Shown here piece by piece: positions 8,870 to 18,394 of a stretch of 64,000 nucleotides of DNA; within the stretch, counting starts at the first letter, position 1, and every line of letters starts with the position of its first letter. The DNA is taken from positions 124,001 to 188,000 of the forward strand of contig NZ_AP019778.1 in the NCBI RefSeq assembly GCF_019669905.1. The letters are read 5' to 3'. Origin of the DNA: Methylomonas koyamae. GTDB taxonomy: Bacteria > Pseudomonadota > Gammaproteobacteria > Methylococcales > Methylomonadaceae. A model generated the notes under the pieces. That model searched no databases, had not been told where the DNA came from, and was given only the letters and a program-made list of their open reading frames with translations. The translations under genes were made by a program, and so were the position numbers.

Positions 8870-11186
8870 CTGCAATCAAACACAGAAATCCTGCTGTTGC
8901 CCTGGCGATAAGCCGGTTACCACTCAGCCGGCGGAAACAAACGCCCCAAGTGGCATGACGTTCAAGATCGAGGGTCTGGATTGCGCAGAAGAAGTCGCGA
9001 CTCTAAAAAGTGCGATAGGCCCGCTAGTGGGTGGCAGCGACAAGCTGGCGTTTGATATCTTAAATGGGCGAATGACGCTGTTATCTGATGCGGAGCCTGT
9101 AACGGAAAAAACTATCATTAAAGCCGTTGCCAAAACAGGCATGAAGGCCTCACGTTGGCAACCCGGTCAGACCGATACCGATGTCAAGAAACTGCACCGT
9201 TCGAAGACCACTTATACCGTGTTGAGCGGTTTGTTTATTATTGCTGGTATGGTGATTCATATCGCCATTGCCGGTGGGTTTAGTGATGCGCAAACGTTTC
9301 TCAGCCACCCCGAAACCTGGTTCGTACGCTGGGAGGTTATCACCGAATACCTCACCAGCTTATTGAACGCACATACCCAGCAGGCTATACCGTTGCCTGA
9401 AAAAATCGCGTTCGGCTTGGCGGTGATTTTCGGTGGGCGGCATGTGGTTGTTAAAGCGTTTTATGCGTTGAAACGATTGCGTGCCGATATGAATTTACTG
9501 ATGACGGTTGCCGTCATCGGCGCCATGTTCATTAATGAGTGGTTCGAAGCGGCTACCGTGAGTTTCCTGTTTGCCCTGTCCTTGGCGATTGAAAGCTGGA
9601 GCATTGGCCGTGCCCGTCATGCGGTAGAAGCATTGCTGGATTTAGCGCCATCGACGGTCAGGGTCAAGGATGAAAGCGGACAGGAACGCTTGGCACCCGT
9701 CGCGGAAGTCAGTATCGGCACCCATTTCATTCTCGCGCCCGGCGATAAAATACCGTTGGATGGCGAGGTGATTGCGGGTTTTAGTTCAGTCAATCAGGCA
9801 CCGATTACCGGAGAAAGTATTCCGGTTGCCAAGCAAGTGGGCGATGAAGTGTTTGCCGGCAGTATCAATGGCGAAGGAACCCTGGAAATCCGCTCTACCA
9901 AGCTCGCCACGGATACCACGCTGGCACAAATCACGCGTCTGGTTGGAGAAGCGCATGGCAAGCGAGCGGAAGCCGAACAATGGGTGGAAAAATTTGCACG
10001 TATTTATACGCCGGTGGTGATGAGCTTGGCGTTGGCCGTCTGGGTCATTCCGCCGTTGTTTTTAGCGGGCGTCTGGAGCGAATGGCTATACCGAGCCTTA
10101 GTGTTATTGGTGATTGCTTGCCCTTGTGCATTGGTCATTTCGACGCCGGTCAGTATTGTTGCTGCATTAGCGAGTGCGGCACGGCAAGGTATTCTGATTA
10201 AAGGCGGGATTTATATCGAAACGCCGGCCCATCTTAATGCGATCGCCTTTGATAAAACCGGTACGCTGACTCGCGGCGAGCCGATCGTCACCGGTGTTTA
10301 CCCGTTCAATGGTCATAGCGAAGCGGAACTGTTAAGCCGTGCGGCCGCATTGGAAGCACGCAGCAATCATCCGCTGGCAAAAGCCATTCTGCAATACACG
10401 GAAAACCGGGGCATCAGTGTCGCCAGTGCGGACAACGTGACGGTTCTGCCCGGTAAAGGCGTAACCGGGCTATTTAATGGAACCGATTACTGGCTGGGCT
10501 CGCGTCGTTATCTATTGGAACGTAGCCAGGAAATTCCGGAAATCAGTGCAAAAGCAATTGCCCTTGAACAGTCCGGGCAAACCGTTATTGCCATTGGCAG
10601 CGAGCGGCACATTTGCGGCCTGATTGCCGTCGCCGATCAACCTCGCGCGCAAATCAAATCGATTTTGCAACGCCTCAGACAAACGGGGATCGAGCACTTG
10701 GTGATGTTGACCGGCGATAATCAGGTGACGGCCAACAATATCGCGGCCCAAATCGGTATTGACGAAATTCATGCCGAATTGTTGCCGGTCGATAAAGTGG
10801 AGATCGTCGGCCAAATGGTCGGGAAATACCGACAAGTGGCGATGATCGGCGACGGCGTCAATGATGCCCCGGCGCTGGGTCGGGCTAATCTGGGCATTGC
10901 CATGGGGGTATTGGGTTCGGATGCGGCGATAGAAATAGCGGATATTGCCTTAATGGGAGACGATCTGTCCAAGTTGCCTTGGCTGATTGTTCATTCCAAA
11001 AGAACGCTCTTGATCATTCGGCAGAATATAACCTTTGCGCTGACGATCAAGGCGGCTTTTGCCGTGCTCGCTTTTGCCGGTTTGGCGACCTTATGGGAAG
11101 CCATTGCCGCCGACACGGGCGCCTCGCTGCTGGTCGTTGCCAACGGTTTGCGACTGCTGCGCCCTCGCAATCTCGCGATTGATTAG
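8862..11186 (+). CDS. Zn/Cd/Pb-type P1B ATPase (CadA/ZntA-like)
   Basis: 774 residues. The N-terminus is cysteine-rich (QKSCCCPGDK), followed by an HMA-like domain with GLDCAEEV. Later come membrane helices with the CPC motif (IACPCALVIS, about residue 420), the phosphorylation motif DKTGTLT (about 465), the hinge GDGVNDAPAL (about 665) and the PIB-2 C-terminal signature DTGASLLVVANGLRLL. It should pump Zn2+, Cd2+ or Pb2+ from the cytoplasm to the periplasm, where CzcCBA can take over. The start overlaps the end of czcA, showing operon membership. Confidence 0.93.
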   Translation: MSNCNQTQKSCCCPGDKPVTTQPAETNAPSGMTFKIEGLDCAEEVATLKSAIGPLVGGSDKLAFDILNGRMTLLSDAEPVTEKTIIKAVAKTGMKASRWQPGQTDTDVKKLHRSKTTYTVLSGLFIIAGMVIHIAIAGGFSDAQTFLSHPETWFVRWEVITEYLTSLLNAHTQQAIPLPEKIAFGLAVIFGGRHVVVKAFYALKRLRADMNLLMTVAVIGAMFINEWFEAATVSFLFALSLAIESWSIGRARHAVEALLDLAPSTVRVKDESGQERLAPVAEVSIGTHFILAPGDKIPLDGEVIAGFSSVNQAPITGESIPVAKQVGDEVFAGSINGEGTLEIRSTKLATDTTLAQITRLVGEAHGKRAEAEQWVEKFARIYTPVVMSLALAVWVIPPLFLAGVWSEWLYRALVLLVIACPCALVISTPVSIVAALASAARQGILIKGGIYIETPAHLNAIAFDKTGTLTRGEPIVTGVYPFNGHSEAELLSRAAALEARSNHPLAKAILQYTENRGISVASADNVTVLPGKGVTGLFNGTDYWLGSRRYLLERSQEIPEISAKAIALEQSGQTVIAIGSERHICGLIAVADQPRAQIKSILQRLRQTGIEHLVMLTGDNQVTANNIAAQIGIDEIHAELLPVDKVEIVGQMVGKYRQVAMIGDGVNDAPALGRANLGIAMGVLGSDAAIEIADIALMGDDLSKLPWLIVHSKRTLLIIRQNITFALTIKAAFAVLAFAGLATLWEAIAADTGASLLVVANGLRLLRPRNLAID

Positions 11187-11220
11187 AACCGCATTTTTTG
11201 AACCCTTTTGGAGAACACGC

Positions 11221-11541
11221 ATGCAACCCATAATCCCGATACTGTTAATCACCTCTTTGAGCCTATTGGTGGGGTGTACTACCTTGACCGAGCGTTCGGA
11301 ACCCCATCTGGCCGTTCAGCATTCGGCACTGATCAAACATTTTGAAGACGAAGCGGTCGAGCTAAAGGCAAAAATTGCCGAGCATCAAACTTTCGTCGAT
11401 AGCTTCGAGTCACGGCGCTATTTGTACGGTCGCCATGCTGACGACCTCAAGGCTCATAGCCAGGAAGTGATCGAGTTGTATCAAAAGGCCGAGACGGCGA
11501 ATCGGGAAATGGCCGATATGGTTCGGCAGGCTGGCTATTGA
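11221..11541 (+). CDS. Small coiled-coil lipoprotein
   Basis: 106 residues from ATG 11221, preceded by GGAGAAC. A lipobox (LSLLVGC) predicts a lipidated Cys near residue 19. The rest is helical and charged (EDEAVELKAKIAEHQTF ... MADMVRQAGY). It is the last gene of the metal operon, 34 bases after the ATPase. The family is not recognised; small lipoproteins at the end of czc clusters occur, but a function cannot be assigned. Confidence 0.7.
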   Translation: MQPIIPILLITSLSLLVGCTTLTERSEPHLAVQHSALIKHFEDEAVELKAKIAEHQTFVDSFESRRYLYGRHADDLKAHSQEVIELYQKAETANREMADMVRQAGY

Positions 11542-11955
11542 GTCGATCTGTGGCAGATATAATGGATTCGAGTATCCGGAGAGTCGCTGTTGTTGCGAAA
11601 GACTTTTCGGAAATCTCTTGCCCGAAAAATCGGTGGAAATTACGCGACCATTGATGCCTTGTCCCGGAGTTCCTCCGTCCAGTTTGACGGTGCCGGTAAA
11701 TCGGCAAAATCTTTTGATACCTTTCAAAACCAAGCAAAAGAACTTAGCGCGGCCCCTTTATGACTTTGGCTTTTAGAATTTACCGAGTTGTTTGAATGTT
11801 TGGTTTGTATCCGTAATCAGACTATCAACTAGTTTGAGGCTGAATGTCGCCTTGGGGTCAGGTGTTGCCGGCCAGACAGGGCATACAGAATCATTAGCGC
11901 CTTATCTTAGGCGCTAACTCGGTTTTTTCGTTTGAATCAACAGCTCAATGCAATT
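11542..11955. other. Noncoding stretch between metal operon and tnpR
   Basis: No convincing gene is present. It contains the terminator at 11894-11928 and, at about 11790-11865, a sequence related to 56555-56630. Both copies include TTGAATGTTTG, a GTAAYCAGAC box and CTGAATGTCGCCTTGGGGTC, so a dispersed repeat or element end lies here. Confidence 0.5.
11894..11928 (+). terminator. Intrinsic terminator of metal operon
   Basis: Perfect 8-bp stem TTAGCGCC/GGCGCTAA (11894-11901 with 11910-11917), 8-base loop, and six T at 11923-11928. It lies downstream of the czc operon and next to the convergent tnpR stop. Confidence 0.75.
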
Positions 11956-12552
11956 TTAGGTTTTAGCAGAACCATTCCGTTTCTCTGCCACGTAGGAGAA
12001 GAATTTTCGTCTCCCAACGCCGGTAATCTCACAAACCTCGGCGGCGGTTTTATCCGAATTTTCGTAGAGGATTCTGGCATTCTCCAATTTTTCTGGGTCA
12101 GTTTTAGGTCTTCCGCCCGTTTTGCCACGCGCTTTAGCAGATGAACGGCCGGCCGCCGCCCGCTCTGCGCGAAGTTCCCGTTCCATTTGGTGAATAGCGC
12201 CCATCATCGACAAGAAACAACGGCCAGTCGCCGTGGTGGTGTCGATATTTTCGCGCAATGACACTAAGTTAATTTGCCGCTGTTCCAGTACCTTTGCCGT
12301 GGTCAGTAGATCCATCAAAGAACGCGTCATGCGACTTAATTCGCTGACGACCAGGGTATCGCCAGGGCGAGCATATTCTAAAAGCTGATCCCAGCCGGGC
12401 CGATCCATATGCGAGCCGGTCATCTTGTCGGAAAATATTTTGCCGCACCCGGCTTTTTGCAACGCATCAATCTGAGAATCCAGATTTTGGCCGGTACTGC
12501 TGACTCGGGCATAGCCGATTCGATGAAATGGCGTCGTCGTATTGGTTTGCAT
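11956..12552 (-). CDS. tnpR: Serine recombinase (TnpR resolvase)
   Basis: 198 residues from ATG 12552; an in-frame ATG at 12570 is possible. The N-terminal resolvase domain contains the catalytic serine context IGYARVSSTGQNLDSQ and the VVSELSRMTRSL motif. The C-terminus has a helix-turn-helix DNA-binding part (DKTAAEVCEITGVGRRKFFSYV). It resolves cointegrates formed by TnpA at the res region directly upstream and probably represses both divergent genes. tnpA begins about 150 bases away on the other strand, the usual Tn3-subgroup arrangement. Confidence 0.93.
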   Translation of the reverse strand: MQTNTTTPFHRIGYARVSSTGQNLDSQIDALQKAGCGKIFSDKMTGSHMDRPGWDQLLEYARPGDTLVVSELSRMTRSLMDLLTTAKVLEQRQINLVSLRENIDTTTATGRCFLSMMGAIHQMERELRAERAAAGRSSAKARGKTGGRPKTDPEKLENARILYENSDKTAAEVCEITGVGRRKFFSYVAEKRNGSAKT

Positions 12553-12704
12553 GGTGCAAAAAGTTAGCACAGAGTAGGGTTAAATGCATTATGATTTTGG
12601 CAAAGGTTTCTGCACTAAAAATTTAAGGAATTGAAATTGGAAAGGATGGGTGAAGGTGGAGTGCAAAAAGTGTACTTTCTGCACTCGCCGAAAAGCGGTG
12701 CCGA
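12553..12704. promoter_or_regulatory. res region and divergent tnpR/tnpA promoters
   Basis: The interval contains several dyads sharing TGCA half sites. The best is the near-perfect palindrome 12661-12684 (GTGCAAAAAGT / ACTTTCTGCAC). Another is GTGCAAAAAGTTAGCAC around 12555-12571, and further half-site-like TGCA sequences lie between. Multiple subsites between divergent tnpR and tnpA are expected for resolution and autoregulation. Confidence 0.65.
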
Positions 12705-15700
12705 ATGAACGTCAATTCGCGCCGCCTGTCTATCCTGACGAAAAGTGAAATCGATGATCTTTACGGTTTGCCTCGTTTCAGCGATGACGACCGCAGTCTC
12801 TTCTTCGATTTAAGCGCGGTTGAACAGAAAGCCGTCGACGCCGTTTATGCCCGCTCATCGGCAGTCCATTTAATCCTTCAAATCGGGTATTTCAAGGCCA
12901 AGCAACAGTTTTTTGTTTACGAGCGGGAGAGTGTGCTCGACGACCTACACTATATTCTCCAGCGGTATTTCCCCGACCAGGCATTAGATAAGATCAAAAC
13001 CCTATCCAAGCCGACCCGACTCGAACAGCAACAGATCATCCTCCAGTTATTCGACTATCACCTATGCGACGGCGAAGCCAAGGCGGCACTGGAACTGAAA
13101 GCGCAGCGGGTCGCCATGCTGTCAACACAGCCGATTTACATCCTACGCGAAACCTTACAATACCTGACAAACCAACGCTTAATTGCTCCAGGCTACACCT
13201 ATCTACAAGACATGGTGAGCCGGGTTGTGACTGGCGAACGACGGCGGATTACGGGCTTACTGGAAAAAGCCATGACGCCGGATGTCGACAAGCAACTCGA
13301 AGCCTTGCTTGAGTCTGAGGAAGGCATGTACCGCATCAGCCTTCTCAAGCACGAGCCTAAGGATTTCAGTTACCGCGAGTTACGCCAGGAGGTTGACCGC
13401 CGCAAATTTTTCCAGCCGCTGTATGAATTTGGGCAAAGCTTTCTGGGTACTGCCGGCCTGTCCAATGAGAGCATAAAATACTATGCCTCATTGGTTCCAT
13501 TCTACTCCGTCTATAAGCTTCGGCGCATGGCGGAACCCACGACACGCCTGTATTTGCTGTGTTTCGCCTTTCATCGCTTTCGGCAAATTAACGATAATTT
13601 GATCGAAGCGTTGATTTGTCTGATTGGCCAATACGAGAAACAAGCCAAACTTGCCGCCGATGAAGCCATGCAGCAAGCCATCGACGAGGCCGGCGCGAAT
13701 CTACAGGCGGCAGGCCAAGTTCTGGAACTGTTCATCGACGATTCAATCCCTGACGAAACACCGTTTGCGGCCATCAAGGAAAAGGCTTTCGAGCTACTCA
13801 ACATCGAGAGCTTTCCAGTCGTATCGGATTTTATGCGTAACATCGCATTCGATAAAACCGCTTTTGAATGGTCGTATTACGGTACGCTGCGGCATAAATT
13901 CAAGCTCAATTTACGGCATTTGTTCTGTAACCTCGATTTCGTTTGCTTGGTGTCGGATGAACCCCTGCTGGAATCTATCCTATTTCTACAGGAGCTGCTG
14001 CGCCAGGGCAAGACACCACGACAGATGAATCCGGCCAACTTTCCGACCGGAATCATCGGCAAGAATGTGCAGCGGTATTTGTATACCAGGGCGGAAGAAC
14101 AAAAAAAGAAAACCCTGGAGGTTGACCGCTATGAGTTCCTGGTATACCGCGAGCTACGGAAGGCGCTTGAAGCCTGTGACGTATTTGTTCGGGATAGCAA
14201 CGAATTCCGCAGCTTTGATGACGACCTGATCAACGCCGAGCGCTGGAATAAGGATAAAGACGCGATATTGCAAGAAATCGGCGCACCGATTCTGTTGACA
14301 CCGATTCAGGATACGTTAGCCGCGCTCAAGCAGGAATTGGAAGCCAAGTACAAGTCCGTGAACCAGCATATTGAAAGCGGCGACAATAAACATATCAAAA
14401 TCACCGGTAGCGGGGACAAACTTCGCTGGGCGTTGGTTTATCCCTCCGAAGAAGAATTAACCAACAGCCCTTTCTATGCTCAATTGCCGAGTATCGGCGT
14501 GGCCGACCTGCTTTGGTTCGTCGCTGAAAGAACAGGATACTTGAAGTCATTTGCCCACGTTTTGGAGCGCTACGTCAAACAAGATACTGATCCCAAGCTC
14601 ATTCTGGCGTGTATCGTTGCTATGGGCACTAATATGGGTTTATGGAAAATGGCGGAAGTCTCGGGGCTTAGTTATTCTGCGTTGCTGACGACGGCTCGCA
14701 ATTTTCTGCGAGCGGAAACGCTACATGCGGCGAATGACGCCATTTCCAACGCTACGGCGGCGTTGCCTGTTTTCCAAGCGTACGACATCCACCAACAGAA
14801 GCATTCTAGCAGTGATGGCCAGCATATAGTCACGCAGATCGACACGGTCAATGCCCGACACTCCAGCAAGTTTTTTGCGCTAAAGAAAGGCGTAAACGCC
14901 ATTACCTTGGCCATGAATCATGTCCCGATTAATGCCAAGATTATCGGTGCGCACGAACACGAATCACATTTCGTGTTCGACATCCTGTACAACAATACCA
15001 CGGAGATCAAGCCGGAAAGGCATTCGACGGACACACATGGCACCAATCAAGTGAATTTCTTTATCTTGCGCGTCTTCGGCTACCAATTTTCGCCACGTTA
15101 TCGCGACCTGCATAAAAAGATCGATAGCCTGGTTGGATTCCAGCACCCAAGCCGTTATGGCGATATCCTGTTTAAACCATCGCGTAAAGTCTTTGATACC
15201 TTAATCTGCAAGGAGTGGCCGAATATCCAGCGCATTCTGGCTTCGCTGGCACAAAAGGACGTGACTCAAGCAACCATCGTGCGTAAGCTCGCCAGTTATA
15301 AGCGGCAAAACCAGACCAAGAAGGCCCTATGGGAATTGGACAATATTTATCGGTCACTTCATATTCTTGATTTCATCGATGACCCAATACTCAGGCAGCG
15401 CATTCAGAAGGCGCTTAATCGCGGCGAGGCGTATCATCGTATGCGACGAGCGATTTCCTATGTCAATGGCGGTAAATTCCGGGTAAAAACCGAAGCGGAG
15501 CAACAAATCTGGAACGATTGTTCCCGGCTGATTGCCAACGCCATCATCCACTACAACACGCTAATCTTGTCACGGGTGTATGAGCAAAAACTGGCTGCCG
15601 GCGACCAGGATGCTATCGAGATCATCAAAGGCACGTCGCCCGTCGCCTGGCAAAATGTGAATCTGATCGGTAAGTTTGAATTTACGGAAGAAAATGCCAA

Positions 15701-15782
15701 GGTTGACATCGAGGCGTTGGCCGCACGATATAACGACCCTGATTTTTGGCGAAAGTCTGTTGAGGGTTATAGCGATGCTTAA
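12705..15782 (+). CDS. tnpA: Tn3-family transposase
   Basis: 1025 residues, normal for the family. An N-terminal DUF4158-type DNA-binding domain (LTKSEIDDLYGLPRFSDDDR) binds the terminal repeat. The C-terminal DDE catalytic domain includes GQHIVTQIDTVNARHSSKFF, with the first catalytic Asp region, and later TDTHGTNQVNFFILRVFGYQFSPR. It carries out replicative transposition giving cointegrates. The stop codon abuts the right inverted repeat. The gene is intact, so the element may be active. Confidence 0.95.
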   Translation: MNVNSRRLSILTKSEIDDLYGLPRFSDDDRSLFFDLSAVEQKAVDAVYARSSAVHLILQIGYFKAKQQFFVYERESVLDDLHYILQRYFPDQALDKIKTLSKPTRLEQQQIILQLFDYHLCDGEAKAALELKAQRVAMLSTQPIYILRETLQYLTNQRLIAPGYTYLQDMVSRVVTGERRRITGLLEKAMTPDVDKQLEALLESEEGMYRISLLKHEPKDFSYRELRQEVDRRKFFQPLYEFGQSFLGTAGLSNESIKYYASLVPFYSVYKLRRMAEPTTRLYLLCFAFHRFRQINDNLIEALICLIGQYEKQAKLAADEAMQQAIDEAGANLQAAGQVLELFIDDSIPDETPFAAIKEKAFELLNIESFPVVSDFMRNIAFDKTAFEWSYYGTLRHKFKLNLRHLFCNLDFVCLVSDEPLLESILFLQELLRQGKTPRQMNPANFPTGIIGKNVQRYLYTRAEEQKKKTLEVDRYEFLVYRELRKALEACDVFVRDSNEFRSFDDDLINAERWNKDKDAILQEIGAPILLTPIQDTLAALKQELEAKYKSVNQHIESGDNKHIKITGSGDKLRWALVYPSEEELTNSPFYAQLPSIGVADLLWFVAERTGYLKSFAHVLERYVKQDTDPKLILACIVAMGTNMGLWKMAEVSGLSYSALLTTARNFLRAETLHAANDAISNATAALPVFQAYDIHQQKHSSSDGQHIVTQIDTVNARHSSKFFALKKGVNAITLAMNHVPINAKIIGAHEHESHFVFDILYNNTTEIKPERHSTDTHGTNQVNFFILRVFGYQFSPRYRDLHKKIDSLVGFQHPSRYGDILFKPSRKVFDTLICKEWPNIQRILASLAQKDVTQATIVRKLASYKRQNQTKKALWELDNIYRSLHILDFIDDPILRQRIQKALNRGEAYHRMRRAISYVNGGKFRVKTEAEQQIWNDCSRLIANAIIHYNTLILSRVYEQKLAAGDQDAIEIIKGTSPVAWQNVNLIGKFEFTEENAKVDIEALAARYNDPDFWRKSVEGYSDA

Positions 15783-15833
15783 TATTAGGTGTTGCTAATT
15801 TTTACCTTTTCGAGGGGATGGGCAAAAATAGCC
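15783..15833. repeat. Right terminal inverted repeat of Tn3-family element
   Basis: This is the inverse of the left repeat, beginning one base after the tnpA stop codon (15780-15782). It is followed by the TTCTT target duplication 15834-15838 and then the interrupted ATPase gene. Confidence 0.92.
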
Positions 15834-15838
15834 TTCTT

Positions 15839-16195
15839 GCGCACGAGTTCTCGCAATGCCCGCTCCCGCTGTTCGCCTTTCGGTATTTGCACTTTCTTGT
15901 CGGTGGCCAGATCGTAAAATAAGGCGGCAATCAACGTGCTCAATTTGACGCTGTGCTTTTCGACACTCAGCGATTTCGAGACGGTGATTTTGTTTTCGTC
16001 CTTCAACTGCTGTTGTAAGCGTCGCATGGTGACGGTCTTGCCGCTGCCCACCACGCCGCAGACCGCGATGAGCTTGCCTTCCTGGATGGCCCCCTTGATG
16101 TCCTTGAGCAACTGTTTATGCTGTTCTGTCTCGAAATAGCCGGTTTGGCTGAGCGGCTGTGTCAGCCCAAAATATTGCATCACTTCAACCCGCAT
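15839..16195 (-). pseudogene. TniB/ExeA-type ATPase, 5' part (split by Tn3 element)
   Basis: It starts at ATG 16195 (MRVEVMQYFGLTQPLSQTGY, the usual ExeA/TniB opening) and contains the Walker A motif GVVGSGKTVTMRR. It ends at RELVRKK where the Tn3 element inserted; a further 14 residues read into the transposon end before a stop. The start overlaps the stop of the transposase gene (16185) by 11 bases, so the two were translationally coupled. The separated ATP-binding and Walker B halves should inactivate transposition of the outer element. Confidence 0.87.
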
Positions 16196-17819
16196 GTCCT
16201 TCTCCTGCTTGTTGTTCACGAAAGTAGCTATGCACACGCGACAACACTACGCTACGCGTCAGGGTTTCGGCCAGAATCTGATCGATCGCCGCTCGCTCGG
16301 ATGGCGAAAGCTTGGCTAGTGGCATAGCCAGATCGTCTGCAATAGCCAGCTTGGCGGCGATTGCATTGGGAAACTGGTATTCCTGCACTGGGGGCTCGAA
16401 AGGTTGTTTCGGCAGTTCTACCGTCGTCGCTGTCGGCTTCAAACGGATGTCGTCGCCGGACAGCGCCGATATCGGTAACGCCAGCTGATCGGCCAAGGCG
16501 CGAATACGCTCGGCGCGCGCTGCGGTTTTACCCCGCTTGAAGGCGCGGTACCGATGGAGCGGGATGGGGCCGGATACCGGATAGTAAGGCCCGAACTTTT
16601 CGCCTTCGAACTCGACAACCATTTCGTCGTCGAACAGCCCCCACAATAAGATGACGGTCTCGCCCGCCATATCGGGCTCCACTTCATACGTCGTGCCGGA
16701 TATATTGATCCGGGCATCGACACCGACTTTGCGGGTTTCGGGTTCCCGCGCGAAACGACAGAATTGCTCCCAGCTGCACATTTCACGTAGACCTTCCGCC
16801 GGCAAATGTGTCAGCCAGTCCGTCAAGCGGGAATGTTTCTCGGTGCGGTGATTCTGATCGTTGTAACGAAGCAGATAGCGCAGTAACCATTCATTGGCTT
16901 GTTTTTCGGTCTCCGGCTTATGAAAATGGTACAGGGTTTCGTGAGCTTCTTTGACGGTTCTGAAGGGCCGCTCGACTTTGCCCTTTGATCGGGCGGTGGT
17001 ACGCGTTCCGTCCTTGCCGGCGGGCAGATGGGTTTGCCATTCGACGCCCAGGGCCAGCATCACATTCTGGAACACCAGACTCTTGGCGACCGGGCCGTTA
17101 TCCAGGTAAATCATCTTAGGGCGTCCTTGAAAGGGAAAGCCGGCATCGGCTTTAGCAGCCATGGCATTGAACAGAAAACGCAAGGCCGATTCGGCATCTT
17201 CACCATATACACAGCGGTATTCCTGATAACAAACGCCGCTACGATCATCGACCACGCTGAACAGCATCAAGGTGGGTTGGCCTTTGGCCGGATCTATCCA
17301 TTCCGGCTTATCGATATGCTTGAGGTCGGAAGGCGACAGATCGAATTGCCAGCAGTCATTGCTAAATTCGGCCTGGAAACGCACGGCGGGCGGTTCGCGC
17401 AACAAGCGCGGATGATCCAGATGATAAGTCGACAGATAGCGGTTGATCGTGGCTCGCTTCAATAAGCCTTTTGGCGTTTTGACCAGCCCTTGGGCGGTTT
17501 CCACGCCATGGTCTTCCAAGAGCCGAATGGCTTGCTGGGTGGATAGATGCCGGCCTTGTTTGTTGGTGGTCCGCAGTTTCAGCGCCGCAATCAGTTCGCA
17601 GTAACGCTCCAAGTCGGCCGCCGGCAGCAAGCGGGATTTGCCGTAATCGGCGCGATGCGCGGCGTGAGGTTTGCGGAAGTCGTTTAATGCCCGGTAGACG
17701 GTCGTGGTCGAAATGCCATACAAATCGGCGACCGCCGCGATTTGGGTAGCGCGTTCCGGACTTTTGGGCGGCAAGCGGTCAAGCCGCTGCCGTAATTGCA
17801 GCAGGGAATCGACCGGAAT
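16185..17819 (-). CDS. DDE transposase, TniA/Mu-type integrase core
   Basis: About 544 residues. N-terminal HTH segments (VADLYGISTTTVYRALNDF and LSTQQAIRLLEDHG) precede an rve core with candidate catalytic acids in CWQFDLSPSD, MIYLDNGPVA and SKGKVERPF, and a C-terminal Mu-type beta-barrel. It would cut and join the complex ends at 430 and 25816 with help from the ATPase. No ATG lies at the expected place. The frame is open back into the resolvase gene, and an AAGG precedes GTT/ATT codons at 17822/17819, so a rare start (ATT 17819) or an ATG inside the resolvase gene (17918) must be used. Start uncertain, family confident. Confidence 0.85.
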   Translation of the reverse strand: MPVDSLLQLRQRLDRLPPKSPERATQIAAVADLYGISTTTVYRALNDFRKPHAAHRADYGKSRLLPAADLERYCELIAALKLRTTNKQGRHLSTQQAIRLLEDHGVETAQGLVKTPKGLLKRATINRYLSTYHLDHPRLLREPPAVRFQAEFSNDCWQFDLSPSDLKHIDKPEWIDPAKGQPTLMLFSVVDDRSGVCYQEYRCVYGEDAESALRFLFNAMAAKADAGFPFQGRPKMIYLDNGPVAKSLVFQNVMLALGVEWQTHLPAGKDGTRTTARSKGKVERPFRTVKEAHETLYHFHKPETEKQANEWLLRYLLRYNDQNHRTEKHSRLTDWLTHLPAEGLREMCSWEQFCRFAREPETRKVGVDARINISGTTYEVEPDMAGETVILLWGLFDDEMVVEFEGEKFGPYYPVSGPIPLHRYRAFKRGKTAARAERIRALADQLALPISALSGDDIRLKPTATTVELPKQPFEPPVQEYQFPNAIAAKLAIADDLAMPLAKLSPSERAAIDQILAETLTRSVVLSRVHSYFREQQAGEGHAG

Positions 17820-17823
17820 AACC

Positions 17824-18384
17824 TTACGTTTCCTGTCCACCGCTCGCCAGTGCGCGATACACCGTCGCGCGGCCGATGCCCAGCCGCCGCGCGATCTCGG
17901 TCGCCCCCAGTTTTTCATCGTGGCGAAGGCGCTTGATTTCGGCGGTATCAATCGAGGGCTTACGGCCTCGATAAACACCGCGTGATTTTGCGGCGGCAAT
18001 GCCTTCAATCTGCCGCTCGCGGCGCAGGTTGGTTTCAAATTCGGCGAATACGCCCAGCATGTCCAAAAACGCTTTCCCGGCCGCCGTGCGGGTATCGATC
18101 GGTTGCTCGGTGGCTTTCAAGGTGACGCCTTGCGCCTTCAGCGTAAAAACGATGTCTTGAAGGTCTTTGATGCTACGCGCGAGCCGGTCAATGCGCGTGA
18201 CGACCAAGGTATCGCCGCACCGCAGGAAATCCAGTAAAACTTGAAGCTCTGTCCGTCCCGTTCGACTGGTGCCGGTGGCTTTCTCCGCCCGAATGACTTC
18301 GCAGCCGGCGGCGCGAAGCGCCAGTTCTTGTAAAGTGAAATCCTGATCGTTGCTGGAAACGCGAGCGTACCCGTAGAGCGCCAT
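17824..18384 (-). CDS. Serine resolvase (TniR/BinL-like)
   Basis: 186 residues from ATG 18384. The catalytic domain has MALYGYARVSSNDQDFTLQ with the nucleophilic serine, GDTLVVTRIDRLARS, and the E-helix region FAEFETNLRRERQ. A Hin-like HTH (GATEIARRLGIGRATVYRAL) forms the C-terminus. It is the partner resolvase of the outer transposon and immediately precedes the transposase gene. Its likely target dyads are at 18395-18477. Confidence 0.9.
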   Translation of the reverse strand: MALYGYARVSSNDQDFTLQELALRAAGCEVIRAEKATGTSRTGRTELQVLLDFLRCGDTLVVTRIDRLARSIKDLQDIVFTLKAQGVTLKATEQPIDTRTAAGKAFLDMLGVFAEFETNLRRERQIEGIAAAKSRGVYRGRKPSIDTAEIKRLRHDEKLGATEIARRLGIGRATVYRALASGGQET

Positions 18385-18394
18385 AAACCGGTAG

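Larger units (their letters stand above)
1219..15833. mobile_element. Tn3-family heavy-metal-resistance transposon, 14.6 kb
   Basis: It has terminal inverted repeats 1219-1269 and 15783-15833, identical over 42 bases with two mismatches in the next nine. It is flanked by a 5-bp target duplication, TTCTT at 1214-1218 and 15834-15838. It encodes a 1025-residue Tn3-family transposase reaching to the right repeat, a divergent TnpR-type serine recombinase and a res region between them. The passenger genes are higBA-like, a histidine-rich protein, czcCBA, a P1B ATPase and a lipoprotein. Five-base duplications and this gene layout are the hallmarks of the Tn3 family. Confidence 0.93.
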
